Shown: positions 50,341-63,525, numbered from the stretch's first letter. The stretch: 64,000 nucleotides of DNA from Diadema setosum (GCA_033980235.1 CM067068.1:2128501-2192500); one strand, 5' to 3'. Notes: generated by a model not told the origin, from the sequence alone. Numbers and translations are program-made.

Positions 50341-53300
50341 TTTGCCGGTGTGCATGTATGTGTGTAAATGTAGATGTATGTGCGTTTGTATGTATGATGA
50401 CTAAGACGGTGCTGAAATGCTGTCGGAGAACGATATCATCTTTTATTCGGTAGAAATTTTTCATCAGCACAACATCATCCGAGCAGATAGTCCCACCCGG
50501 TGCCAGGATTATTGGGATCAGTTGAGACCATTATAGGCCGCAAGTCGTCACGTTGACGTTCTCCCCTGTGCTGCGGATAGGCTGTATGATTTCATCGTTT
50601 TTTTCATTTCTTCTCCTTGGAATATGCTGCAAGCAATCGGATAAGAGTTGTAACCTTTTGCCCTTTCAATGGCGATTTGGACATCAACTTCTGCTTGAAG
50701 TATGCATTTCGTGTAGCATACCTTTCCTCCAGAGGGTCGCTGTAACGGATAATATAGATGCAGCACCAAAACTGGTCTTCTGTTAAGTGCATCATTTCCA
50801 TTTCATCCACAAGTGCGTGCTTGGGGGGAAAAAGAGAACATTAGCGCCTCGAAAAGTAAAGGAGAATAAGGTTCGCCGTAGTTAGATATGTGAAAATCGC
50901 AACTCTAGGAATGCTTAATAAAATCTCTTCCTGTTCCATCGCTCACACTTTGCGTCCCCTCTAGAATAAGCAGGTTAAAGATGTTAACGAGATTCTTTAG
51001 CTTGAGGCGAGCTACCCCATCCCATCCTCAAACCAGTATCCTATTCTGACTCACTTGAAATTTTTGAAAAAAAATCTAATTTTAGTATATATTCAATCCT
51101 TTTTATTTCGGTTTCAGCTACTTCACGATGGTACACATTTCCCTTGGTTATCCGTTGAGAGCAGTGCTAGAATTAGAACAGTCGTTGAAATCATAGTCGT
51201 GATACGTATTTCCAGTCACTGCCGCTGTCCTGAGCGATAAGTCCCAATGGAGAAACACTGTCATTAATCAAGTTTTGCCATTCGTTCGGCGGCGTACATA
51301 CTGACACCTAAATGGAATCATATGTTTCTATGGTTGTATATGGTGGTGCGAGCTAATCTACATCCTTTTAGAAAATGAAAAGAAAGATGCGTACTGACTG
51401 CTAATTTTCCACTTAAAATTGATTAAATCTGAGTGTTTGCATCATTGCCACATTGTGCATTCTGGTTGCTAAAACTTTCTAAAGTAAGTATTTCAAGCGT
51501 CATCACTTTCATGAAAGTTGGAGGAAGTGACTTCTTGTGTGTATGCGTGTATTGGTGTGATGTGAGTGTGCGTGCGCACGTGTGTACATGTGTTGCAACT
51601 ACGTAGAGTGACCCATTCCAGTTTTGTTACTAAACGACCACTGCCAGCTCATGTGTAATTTCACTCTGAAATTACCTCAACGAATGTACTGGGCCCAACT
51701 TGAGCAAGATGTTCTTTGTGCGCGTTGTGACGGAAAACTCGTTACTGTCGGATAGTGGAATTTTTCGTTGAGTAAAGTATAGGGTTACTCGAAGATCATT
51801 AACAACAACTTTAAAACATCGGTGATTATTTAATCGTTTCTTTATTGATATTAAAATGTTCTTCTTTTTCGTGTAAATACTTCAAAAACACATTCCGCCT
51901 CTTGACAGCCAAAACGAGTGGGATCTGTCATGATACCTTCATTCCTTATATCATACCTTGTACCTTACCAGCTTACGGTGATGTGGGTTGATTGTGATGA
52001 CAAACACGTACATTAAAGTCATTCTCTGATGAGATCACAGAAAAATAGAAACAAAATAATCATACATCAGGGGCTTACTCTGTTATCCATTGTGCACCCA
52101 GACCGTTCTGCACAACGAAAATATCGCAACAAATATCACACAAACTTATTGCACTGACCGTTATTATCATCATCCTCGTTTTCCATCCCAAAATGTTTAC
52201 ATACATTTGACATTATACATTCTATAGCGAGAGTAACGTCCATGATGGAATACCATTTCTCCAAGAGCCAAATGAAGTACGTATGCATGTAGAGAATGAA
52301 GATTTGTACCAAACGTGTTCTGCAGCTTAAATGGACCACGACAGGTTTACTTAAAGTGGCCGAATTCACGGATACAGCTTACTCAAATGCCCGGCGACGA
52401 TTAGCTTATAGTGTCCGCTGCTGTTGATTTCAGCTTCGCAGTTCCCAAACTAGAATAGGATGTTGAAAGTTTGGTAAGGTATCCTTTATACAGATCAGTC
52501 ACATGCTTTGGGGATATGGGGATATGAAACATCAGCATTAGGTTGAGATGCGCTGAATTAGACGTCAGCATTCCAGCACAGTAAAGGAGTTCTGCGTCAT
52601 CACAGAATGTGCAGGTCTTTAATAGTATTCTTTTCAGTCAATGTGCAAACCGTTAAATGCAAATGTACGCCTGTAAGACCAGGTGTTTCCCGACAGCGAC
52701 GGTCGTCTGTTAGAGGTAGTGTACGTGGAAGCAATATTCAAATCGTGTGTGCATGGGTGAAGCGAAATAGGATACCACCTCAGCTGAATCGGGCTCAATC
52801 TAAAAATACTGTCGCAAATTGATGGCAGATGCTTGAAACTTCTTCGGAGAGGCGCCACTCCGTACGTAGGAGACTTTTCTTCCATGTTTCTTTTCTTGAA
52901 ACTACAAAAGCGGTCTTTTGGGGCTTCTCTTGTTTGTTTTCGGCATGATGTTGAAACGTGATAATCGATATTACTTACATAAGAGCAGTCATTAATAAAG
53001 TAATAAAGTGATAGCTTTGCTGCTACGATAGTTATTACTTTTTATGGGGTAGCCTAATCCTTAAACACCTGATCATCCACTTTGTCCCAGTCCTTACTTG
53101 CGCAATGATGAGTTAAGGCGGGTCAATTTCAAGTTTTTACTAATAAAGAATGTTTAGGTCATAATAGAGTAAGTAGTCAAGAGAAATAAATGCGTTGATG
53201 TGTGTGGATATTCTTTTTTATGTGTGCACTCATTAAATCATTCTGTATCATTACTGATTTAGAAATGATTGAAAAATTGTGTGCACTTATGCATGTCATG

Positions 53301-56300
53301 TGCATGCATAACAGAAATGCACAGTAATCCTGATAGAGCGTTTGCCTTACATGCTCACTTTTAAAAACTCTGAATTTCACGTAATTCGCTGTCAAGCAGC
53401 CGTTAGAAGGAAAATAGGAAGAGATTTATTTTGCATGATTGTTGCAGAGGTGTGGATGAGAACCTGAAAATAGTCGCCATGGTAACATTGGCTAGAATAC
53501 AGTTTATTCAGCAACCAGATGCGGCATCATTTGGAGGTTCACAGCTCATTGTTATCAACAAAATGACTTGCCTTTTGAATGCCGAGGTCACTTATTTTGT
53601 CATCATGCTAATTGGGTGCATATCGCATCACACAACAAGGCTTGACTCTGATGGTTGGATGGAGACTAATATGCATGTAGTTTAAAAAGCATGAATGCGA
53701 AACAATCTCAATGTGCTTTTTAGGAATAAAAAAGAATTGGAAAGGAGAGGGGGTGGTGGTGGGGGAGAGGTGGAGAGAGAAGGAGTACGTGACGGAGGTG
53801 TAAGTAATTGTCCCCACACCAGAGACTAGAGCTGATTATGTACAGGGATTGTTTATAAAAGACAAACTCGTTTATCAATCCGTCTGCTCTAGGGATGTTC
53901 TGCCGCTGACTGATTAGTAGGTCGTGAAAGTCAGTGACGGGGAAAGTGATGAGAAAATGAAACCTCTTTGCGCATGCTCACTTCCAGGGCAGGTGTCAAA
54001 GAAATATGCAAGGAGCGCAGACGACCGAGAGACACAGAGCAGAGAAAATTTCCGTGTGGGAAAGAAACAGACACACAGAGAGAAGAAAAAGAGAGAAGGG
54101 GGAGGAACGAGAAAGGAAGAGGGGTTAAAAGATAGGCATTATATTATGTGTAAAGTGTAAAGAGAATAACAGAGAGGGAAGGCGGAAGGTGAGGTGACAT
54201 TGTTGTTGTTGTTGTTGTTTTCTTATAGCGTCGAGTGACTGTCAAGATTTTGACGAGGAAGTGTAGAGTAAGGGACTGATGGGAACTCATTGAGCCTTTA
54301 AAAGAATCACACGGCCCAAGGAGGTCTGGACATGCACACACTCATTGAGTAGACAGGCGGCGGGGGAGGATGCTTGAATAGCGCGGAGTTGTGACTACAT
54401 CCCTCCTCCTCCTCCAATACTCTTCTGCTTCCTGCCAAACGTTGAAACGTGCAGTGCGTGAGGAGTCACTCCATGCTGATAGGAGGTTTCGTCGACAATT
54501 AGTGGAGCATCCTCGGTAGTGGCCCGCGCCAATTAGACGTGAGCGATTTCTGAAGCATTTTTCCTTTTACTTCTTATTGAGGATACAAGGATGATAAAAC
54601 GCCAAGCTTATTATCCGTCCACCGCCAGGAGACCTCCCCTAGGCCATATAGCATTTTTTGTCTCCGTTGTGATTTGTTAGGATTGTTCGAGTGACATTAG
54701 GAGCCGAGGGAGAGCTAAATTACCAGAAGTGCTCGAGGGCAGGTGTTTTCATACTTCTTCTCTTTGACGAATACAAGCACGTCTTGCATCGACAAACAAT
54801 ATCTGTCTTCCAATATTGAACACCGTGTTAGTACTTATCGCAAACGTCTATTGGAAAGCACAGCGTGGCAACCTGGATAGATACGTTTTATCGACATATT
54901 CTAATATTCACCGTCGCAGATTAATGTTAGTGTGTCGAGTTTGTATGTAAGCGGAACTAAGCAAATACATCACTTACCTGAACATTTCACGACTCACTTG
55001 ATTGGTAATAGACGTCCAGCAGGTAACTGCGCACACACACGATTTCATGAATATTTGGAATCCGGCCTAAGCTGACTCTTCAAAGGTGTGACAACCGCAG
55101 CGGTAGAAAATGAAATTGACACTGTATATATCGTATGTATAAGGTGTGATTATGGGGTGTGATTATGGATATGCACCTATCTGCGTAATTGGACTTGTTA
55201 TGCCGTAATTAACACCCAAGCTGCCATCTCCATTCACTATGCCATGGACAATTTCCCTTATGATATCTGTTTAAACTGAAACATTGGGTGAAAGAGCTTT
55301 AAAAGTGGATAGCTCGAGCAGGCATGGAATAATCGGATGATACATTGATGACTTTAACAAATCTTAATCTATGTCAGGTGGAAGACTAAGTCTACCTCTG
55401 TGATATCAATTGCTGTTTGCACGCATATATCGAGAGGCTAGTGTTGTGGTATCATTGTGTTTCTCACAGCAGCACATATCACTATCATCGCTGTTTCATT
55501 CTGCAACGTCATCAAAATTCAATTTGTCCAGCAGTGAAAATGACCCATGATCGCAGAGAAGGGAGCAATTTCGACACCTTTGCTATCTACGTGAGATAGC
55601 TTCCGATGCGACACCCTGCTGGTTACCAACAGGAGCAGATTCAGACATCGAACGAGCAGTTACCGTGATTGGCGATAAGAGACGATGAGTTTCCATCCTC
55701 GGGAGACTCATTGGAGAGGCGTCGGAATCTAACCAAGGGCGCCGTCCGCATATTTTCTTTTAAATTGCTACTTCATGACATGCATTACTACCAACATAAA
55801 TCATGGATCTAGCCAGGATTCTTTGAATTTAGTCCCAACTCTCGGGAGGAGTTGAAGTCGTGAACGCTGGGGGATATTGATCTTGTGAGGCATTGATCTC
55901 ATCAAGTGGATGATACGACAGGACTTTTTGTATGTTCTTTCACATGCAGAGTGTACTCAAAATGATGGAATTTTGTTGTTGTTGTTGTTGTTGTTTTTAA
56001 TTCGTATGTACATGCGCGCCGAGGAATGTAATTGATTGATCCTCAGTGTTCGACAGAATGGGCAAAGTTTCCTGCATGAACGTGTGTTCCCTTATTTCCG
56101 TGTTTAGACGACGGGAAATTTAGACTGACTGCACACATCGCTCCGACTCTCTCTTTGTGCTAGTTTAATTCAAGAAATTGCTAGTTTGACCGAATGATTG
56201 TCCCCGTGGTTCTGCGGAGTAACGTTCAGTGGATTGTAGATTGCGAACTGATTGGAGTGGCTGCTAACATTTACTCAGCGGGCGTGCTCGGTGGACTGTT

Positions 56301-57742
56301 GTCGATGCGTTTCAATCTGAACTACAACGTGGACGGGTGAATGTTGTTACTAAAGGATTCAAGCTACGTGTGTTTAGCGACAGTCTGGGAAGCCACCTGC
56401 CGGCATTGGACCACACCATCCTGTCTCATGTATTGGAAATGGATCAATGTATAAAAAGCAACGGAAAGTCAAATTTTCGCGCTCTTTTATCGTTTTGTGG
56501 AAGTTGCATTTGTATGTTTGCGTGTGTGCTTTGTTAATTCCCAATAGCGTGGCTGTAAACACTTGGAAAGGATATTAGTAACGGTAAGCTCGTCTTACAT
56601 CAGCTGGAAAGGAAAATATGATTTTGCGTAATAGCAGATATCTGTAAGAGGATTGTACAACGGCCGAATACAAACAATCACGGAGCAAGGGCATTTGCAT
56701 TCGACAAACCATCGTCATTGTGTTCGATAATTGCATTGATCGTGATGAAAGACGAAAGTCGTGCCTGCTTGAGGAATGCTTTGATTTAAGAAGAAGAAGA
56801 ATGTATTAAAGAAAAGCTGGGGGTTTTCTTCTGCTTTCTCTGTTTGAACAGTTTCCCGCTTTCTTTTGTTGTGGACAGGATCAATTAAAGGGACCAGTCA
56901 AAATTCGCATTCTATCCTCATCAAGGAAGGATTTACCACGAGGAATATCGAATATCACGGATGTAATGTCACACTGAAAGAAGCTGCCTTCTTAGGTAAA
57001 TTGTACTGCATGCTTCTGCGTTTTTTAATCAAACAGGGCTTAAGCATCGTGGAGGGTTTTTTTTTTCTGTTGTGTGTAAATCATAATATCTCTGACTATT
57101 CTTTTTATATTCGTCTTCAAACATTTCCTCCTTCGATACGTTAAATAACCCGTTGCATAAAAATCATCATACTTCTCTTTTGAACGATCAAGATACGAAA
57201 TATAAATCCATTCTGGATTTCTTCCAATCTTTTCACACTCTATGATGATGGGTTGTTTGTTGTTGTTTTGTTGTTTGTTTGTTTGTTTCCTTCCTTCCAG
57301 TTTTTAACTCGGGATCACTTTCCTACTATGTCATAATTGTTGCTAGCTTTTGAATATTTCATGCGTTATTAGATTGTGTATGTTTCCTTACTTCTTTCAT
57401 TTGTGATGACTGCAGTGTAACAGGTCTACGTTTTGCCTTGGCTCTTACGCAAGGTAGTATGGGGTCATAACCTAAAATTTGTACTATTGGTTCCTATAAA
57501 AACTGACAACACGCAACAGTTTGTACTGTTTAATACAAATTGCATTGAATATGACTGTGTCATCGTTACCTTTTAGGAGGACTCTGAAAATAGGCAATTT
57601 ATGAAATTTCGAAGATATTAGCAAAGACATTGTTATTAATATTCTTGCGAATTAATTATCGAAGAAAATGACAACCTTTGCCTACATGATAATGCACCTT
57701 TCCAGATGATAAACCAAATGTATATAAATGTATATGTGTGTG

Positions 57743-57778
<36 letters not shown>

Positions 57779-58427
57779 AAGAAGTTTGATTATCTTGACT
57801 GTGTTCAAGCAAATTGAAAGTTTCCTCTGTTGTGTTTTATTTGTTTTTTCTCTCTGTTAGTTCATGACATCCTGTGCCTTGATTTGCTTGCACTGATACG
57901 ACACACCGAGGATCTTGTCGCGTCTACTGCTGGCGATACGCAAAGTGAATGAGATCTGAGATCCTCGCGAGGTGGCTAACTATTAAGCACTAAACTCAGG
58001 TAACCCCAAATCCTGGCCTGTAATCCAATACCCCCTTCATTTCGAGTATCGCAGGTACAACTGTCGCATCACTCTCTTTTCACTATCTCTCCATCCTTTT
58101 TTCGGAACGCATGATCCATCTTGGCACTTAGCTTGACAAACCGCATCACGAAGATGGTCTCGCACGCTGCATGCTTTTGGCAGCACGAACGATTTTCTCA
58201 TTAAGAACTCCCGGCGTGAAAATGCACGAGCACCTACTTGCCTTTAACAGTCCAGGGTATCAAAAGGTGCAATCTGTAAACTTGCACTTTACGAGAGCAT
58301 ATTTTGCATTTCTGTTTGAGAGTAGCATAGTTCTGTCAAAGTGATGATACTTTGGCTATCCCAAATCACTCACAAGCTGTACTTTATATTTTCAACAGGA
58401 CGACGTGTAACGCCCTTCCGTTCGATA

Positions 58428-59543
58428 ATGGAGCCCAATTTTTCAGCGTGTAGCTTCACCGAGAATGTGACAACTGAGCAGGACGCGGCAGGATACAAAT
58501 ATAGCACCTGGGGGGTCATTTACACCCTCGGATTTCTCCCATTTATTATATCTATCGGTGTTGTCGATAACTTGGCCTTCATCTTCGTTGTCTCTCGTGT
58601 TCCGAGAATGCACACTTCTACAAATTGCTATCTAATCAACCTGGCCTTGGCAGATATATTATTTCTGACGACAGGAACTGTAGAGAAACTTTATCGATAC
58701 TCACAATCGCCCATACACGGTGACGATACCCCGATCAAAAACGGCGGCTGCGTTTGGATCTACCTTGTGAGCGATACCTCTTATTACGCGGCATTGTTCT
58801 TTGTGAGCTTGGTGTCGATTGAAAGATATTGCGCCGTATGCACGCCACAGAATCGATACATTTTCAATAAGAAAAAGACGTATGTTCTTGTCTCTGTTTC
58901 ATGGATCGTTTCTCTCTGCCTAGCCTTAACTCAGATCCCTTCAACTAGTGTATTCTTGAAGATATGTTTGCATTGGCCAAATGGAAGGTTTAAGGTGCAC
59001 TTACCAGACTCATGGGGTATCTGCACCGCTGTACACCCCTGGATTAGGATGTACGCCAACGGCATGCAGACGATTCCTTTCTTCATAGCCATGGTACTAA
59101 ATTCTGCAATGTATATCAAGATTGTCGGTGGATTGAACGACTCTCTTAACCGCCTGAAAAGTCATTCCGGCGGGACAACTGAGACGGACGCACGCATGCG
59201 CGATCAGATCGCGCGCATGCTTGTCATCAATGGAATCGCGTTCTTCTCTTGCCTAGCTCCATTTGAGATCCTGTCATTGCTTAACATCACTGAAGACAAC
59301 TTCATTGATACCGACGTGTTCACCAGTCTGGTTTACGCCGCACGGGCACTTGCTTACATAAACTGCGCCATCAATCCCATCATATACACGATAATGAGTC
59401 AGCGGTACCGGTATGCATTTCATCAGACGTTTTTGCAAAAGAAGAAAAAGAGACATATCACAGCGCAGTCGTGTACCATGAAGTTTTTAGGTAGCACAAC
59501 TCAAGATCAGCTACGGACCACTGTGTGCGAAAGTCGCATCTAA
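58428..59543 (+). CDS. Rhodopsin-class GPCR, neuropeptide (TRH-receptor-like) type
   Basis: 371 residues without introns. The N terminus has glycosylation sites NFS (4-6) and NVT (13-15). Seven helices: TM1 about 30-56 (N48), TM2 66-89 (NLALAD, D76), TM3 107-135 (C108, ERY 132-134), TM4 153-175, TM5 213-233 (P217), TM6 262-286 (CLAP 275-278), TM7 298-322 (NPIIY 316-320), then SQRYRYAF as helix 8 and a short basic tail. RMHTSTNCYLINLALAD and NCAINPIIYTIMSQRYR resemble TRH and related peptide receptors. It should act at the plasma membrane through G proteins; the ligand is unknown. The frame is open to an ATG at 58341, but TTTTCAACAG at 58390-58399 looks like a splice acceptor and the ATG at 58428 has A at -3 and G at +4, so 58428 is preferred. 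The CWxP tryptophan of TM6 is absent. Confidence 0.92.
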   Translation: MEPNFSACSFTENVTTEQDAAGYKYSTWGVIYTLGFLPFIISIGVVDNLAFIFVVSRVPRMHTSTNCYLINLALADILFLTTGTVEKLYRYSQSPIHGDDTPIKNGGCVWIYLVSDTSYYAALFFVSLVSIERYCAVCTPQNRYIFNKKKTYVLVSVSWIVSLCLALTQIPSTSVFLKICLHWPNGRFKVHLPDSWGICTAVHPWIRMYANGMQTIPFFIAMVLNSAMYIKIVGGLNDSLNRLKSHSGGTTETDARMRDQIARMLVINGIAFFSCLAPFEILSLLNITEDNFIDTDVFTSLVYAARALAYINCAINPIIYTIMSQRYRYAFHQTFLQKKKKRHITAQSCTMKFLGSTTQDQLRTTVCESRI

Positions 59544-60110
59544 CAACTTTCTGACTTCTTTATAACACCAAACACCATTGCATGTCTCATAACATGAAAC
59601 TACGTGTATGGAAAGCCAAGTGTCCGATTAAAAAAAAATAGTTTGTTGCCGAAAAAGGTTTATCTGAAGGAACTCTGTTTAACGAACGAAACTAATTATA
59701 TCAAGTGAAAAACTAAATTTGTCCTATAAACTCCTGAATAGTTTATCGCCTTTATGGGAGAGTTGGCTTGCCATATACAGAGAACCTTTACGAGTGAATT
59801 ATTTTTTCTTAGAGGGTTGTTTCCCTTAAACAGATATGTTGATTTTGTAAGTGCAAAACGATTAGTGAAACACACAGTAAAAGTTTGAGATGAGAATGAT
59901 ATGAGACGACCTTTTCCCCTTAATGCATCAAGGTGTTACATGCACTCTCAAGATGAAGACTCCATAACGATTCGTGACGTCACAAAGTAAAATGATACAA
60001 GAAAACATGAGAGGGATTAAAAAGTTTATGAATTGTTCGCGGTATCATATTTTCTTCAAATTATTATATTCCGTGACGTCACAGATAAGGGTTGTAAATG
60101 AAATAAACCA
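59544..60110 (+). other. Likely 3' UTR of the GPCR
   Basis: AT-rich and without coding features. AATAAA at about 60101-60106 is a possible poly(A) signal. It contains two copies of CGTGACGTCACA (59973-59984, 60072-60083). Confidence 0.4.
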
Positions 60111-60852
60111 ACAATTCATAACCTCGAATGGTTTGTCATACTTTTCTCAAACTTGTACTGCATTTTTCTTTCAGATATTTTCTGAATCACCGAATATTTG
60201 TTAGGAAACTTTCCCTTTATAAAAGCAGTTAATCGAAAGTATATAAAAAATGGTTGCAAATGCTAAATGAGAAATACGAGGAAGAATTCAAACAGAATGG
60301 TGTCATCATGATTAAAAGTACCTTCGTTTATGAAAGCAATTAATTTTACCTGGCGTCCAATTACACATTCTGATTTGATTGATAAGCAACAATCTTGTCT
60401 AACATCATGTCTTTTACGAAGGTCCAATGTGCCAAGAAAGTAGATCTGCAAACAAAAATGATACTATGCAGATCTATATATGAATGTGGCAATGTTATTA
60501 TATACCTTTCCATGAGTATCTTATTTTCAGTAAATTATCGATATTCAGACAGTCCTCTAGTTCCGTCCTATTTAACTTCTAAGTGTCACTTTCCTGTATG
60601 ATTCCTTTCTCCTACTTTGCCTGTCCTTCGTTTTAGGAGATATACAAAGAGCGAAAAAATCAAGTCAAAATATAACTTCCGTTTTGATAAGAAGTACAGT
60701 AATTGGAAGTACTTGGTAATTTCACATCGCACCTGTTTAGAATTGCGTGGTGTGGCTAACCGAAGGAAGCAAGCGATCGCAAGTATGAGAAATGTGTATA
60801 CTTAAATCGTTGGATCCAGCTTTAAAGGATTTTTGTTGGACTGGTACAAGGA

Positions 60853-61282
60853 GCTTTCACACGGGGATTGCGTAGAGTTGCGTAGCGTTGCGTACCGACT
60901 ACGCCGAGCTTACGCTATCCTATGCCAGCCTACATAGCCATATGTCAGGCAACGCAGAGGGGTACGATTTTCCGTACTTTTGGAGTAGAGCATAGGGCGC
61001 AATATACGCAGTTTATACGCAAGTCTACGAAACGCAATGCTACTGTATACGCCATGCCTACGCAATAGTACGCAACACTACGCTACTATACGGCTGGTAC
61101 GCTACTCTACGCCAGTACAACGAAAAATACTGTGAGGCTCGATCCAAGGATTTACCCGAACACTTCTTTTTTTTTTTTTTTTTCCTTTTTGCGGTAATTT
61201 GCGGTTAAATGACTGTCATGAGTATAAGCGGCCAATTACGGCGTAGTAGGTACGCAACTCTACGCTGGTCCGGTGTGGAAGC
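60853..61282. mobile_element. Foldback element with TACGC-rich arms
   Basis: Left GCTTTCACACGG...GCGTAGAGTTGCGTA and right TACGCAACTCTACGC...CGGTGTGGAAGC are inverted counterparts. Between them at least 15 copies of TACGC/GCGTA occur in both orientations. There is no open frame of note and no clear target duplication. Clustered short motifs in the arms resemble transposase-binding subterminal repeats of hAT-type or foldback elements; that is inference. Confidence 0.65.
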
Positions 61283-62477
61283 CCGGCGTACAGTAGCGTG
61301 TTGTTGCGTCACAGAATATGATGCCTTTTTGTATTAAACTAGGTTCGACGTTTTCTGTTTTCGCCTTAATTCGTCTGACATACCCATAACCAATATTGCA
61401 TTATTTTTTTCGTTTCATTAAGAAAAAAAAAAAACACCTAACAATAACCGAAACCCACCCCACCTTTTCCCCTATACCAATATAACGTCCATCCACTTTT
61501 ACCTCGTGGCTGTGGTCTGTATTCCAATTGTAACCTTTCCGTACAAGCAAAGTTCTTTTGACGTGTTTGATTGACGAGATGAATACTCTTGATGATCTGG
61601 GTAAACTGAGTAATGCATGCACTTCTGCGTTGATTTGTAATATCTGAGATAATGTGTGCCAAGATACGATGAGATACATTATCACTACACTGTTGGAGAG
61701 GTGGTCATACATACTGCCTTCTTTCTTTACGTAATCTATGAAAATTGTTTGCAGCAACTGTCTTGATATGTTTTTATGTATTGAAGTGAAACTAATCTGT
61801 ACAATTCCTCGAGATCGTTGAGTGTCCTACTGTAAACTTTTGCAAATAGGATTTGTATTCGAACGCACAAAATCTATGCACTCTATCCCATGTGTTCTGC
61901 AGTTGAAACAGGTATGTGTATGATATGACATATTACATTGTACAAACCGATCCAATCATTTTGTCATAATGAATACACTTGGTCAGTGCAGTCACTTTTC
62001 TTGTTGAGAAGGGAACTAGAATAGAAAGAAATCATGTTTCCGCTTTGGCTTTGCTGTTGTTACTGTGTCATTGTTTTCGTTTGTTTCTTTCTTTCTTTCT
62101 TTTAAGATAATCGGGTTAGTTTTTACACTCTTGCTCCATTTGTATCTTCACTTGTGAAACAAGATAAACTCACTGATTTTACTTTGTGATGACTGATTTT
62201 TTTTCTTCCTCTGGAAGGAAGTACTATATATATGAATTATACACGTATTTTTCATTTTCACCAATTAATGCATTGTTTGATTTATAAGATTCCTGTTGGA
62301 TTACACAACACGTATAATAAAGAGACATTGAAAACGTTATCGAGTGTGCACATAATCTCGATTATATTCTTTCCGTACTGTGTGGACCAAGCTGAGCAGC
62401 CTGCTGTAATCAACCGCGGCCTCTCCCTTTATTTTGATAACTTCATGCACCATTCATGTCTTCAAATGATGCATGCC

Positions 62478-62528
62478 ACGCGGTACCCCGGGGTACCGCG
62501 TTGTATGGCGCCATTTCATAGAAATGGC
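62478..62528. repeat. Two adjacent perfect palindromes
   Basis: 62478-62501 is ACGCGGTACCCC followed at once by its exact complement. Eight bases later 62510-62528 is GCCATTTC-ATA-GAAATGGC. Both are unusually GC-rich or exact for their surroundings. Function unknown. Confidence 0.85.
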
Positions 62529-63503
62529 TCATTACACGATACATTAAATTTGCACCCCTAAATGGTATCACACCAATTAAAACATTTCCTTAATGGCGTC
62601 ACCATGGACGTCACTCACCCTAAAATTACCCTAAATGTCATATTTCATTATGGGACCAAGTATAATACCCTAACTGGCGTATTAAGTTATTGTGCCAAGC
62701 CCTATACACTATACGGCATTTTGAATAGATGCTTCTTGCATTCGTTGAAAATAACAAAATAACACTTTCCAGAAATACAATAGGGGTTTCAGTTTGACAG
62801 GTCATACAGGTAGTAAATTCAACCGTATCTAATCCACAACACTTCATAGTATGAAATAGTAAATGCTGAAAATACCCGTTGTGAAATAGAACCTCTAAAT
62901 GGCGGTAGAAAGAAGGAGCAAGTCAGGTGTTCTGGTTGTCGTTTATGATATTTTCCTCTCGTTTTCAAACTTTCAAAGAGTATATGGAAATATTAAAAAG
63001 TAAAGTGGCTATACGTCTGCTAAATGAGCGGAATAGTTACGGTTCCTGTTGTATTGTGTACTACGGATTCTGTACATTGGTTGTCATGGAAACTGTCTGG
63101 AAGATGACGGGCACTGTCATGACACGCGATGGATGTTCGCGGCATTCAATGTCGTTGTGAAATAGGTAGAACATGCAATAAAAGACGTTGTTTGTGTCAG
63201 ACTCGAAACGTTGTAATATAATCGTGATTTCACGTACGATTCTATACGCCATGTTAGAGTTAACTTTAATAACATGGGGCAGAATCAGACGAAAGATTGG
63301 TAGACCGGTGATCATGTGACCTGTGTCGCAATAATCTAATGATGACTTTGCAAGCGAAGAGCATTCTTGCTGTAATGGTGAAATATCGACCCAAATCATG
63401 ATTTTTGTGATGCATTTTTCTGTTGTTGTTGTTTTTGTTGTTGTTGTTGTTGTTGTTGTGAGTCCAAACCAATTGTGGGTTTTGTGTTGATGGCATCATC
63501 ATA

Positions 63504-63525
63504 CCATGGACCCTACAGGGTCCAT
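63504..63525. repeat. Perfect short hairpin
   Basis: CATGGACCCT-AC-AGGGTCCATG, flanked on both sides by ATCATAC. No T-run follows, and no gene is close. Confidence 0.8.

Larger units (their letters stand above)
41300..58300. other. Gene-poor intergenic region, with possible 5' exons of the GPCR
   Basis: No exon with family motifs was recognised on either strand. Identified contents are two SINEs, a (TAAA)n tract, TA and GTT microsatellites, a retroposon-like 3' tail near 49200 and a short degenerate array at 47171-47303. Because the GPCR coding exon appears to begin at a splice acceptor, its untranslated first exon should lie somewhere in the right part; TAACG followed by GTAAGC at 56583 is one possible donor. 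Confidence 0.5.

Noticed and set aside
58341..58427. Upstream in-frame ATG extending the GPCR by 29 residues
   Set aside because: The extension is followed by a strong acceptor-like TTTTCAACAG and lacks the glycosylated N terminus expected; the ATG at 58428 has the better start context.
61401..61757. 118-codon frame on the minus strand
   Set aside because: Ends in a poly-Phe/Lys low-complexity tail, no recognisable domain, and an overlapping frame of similar length exists on the same strand.
63061..63399. 112-codon frame on the minus strand
   Set aside because: No motif, no codon or splice evidence; left as unassigned.
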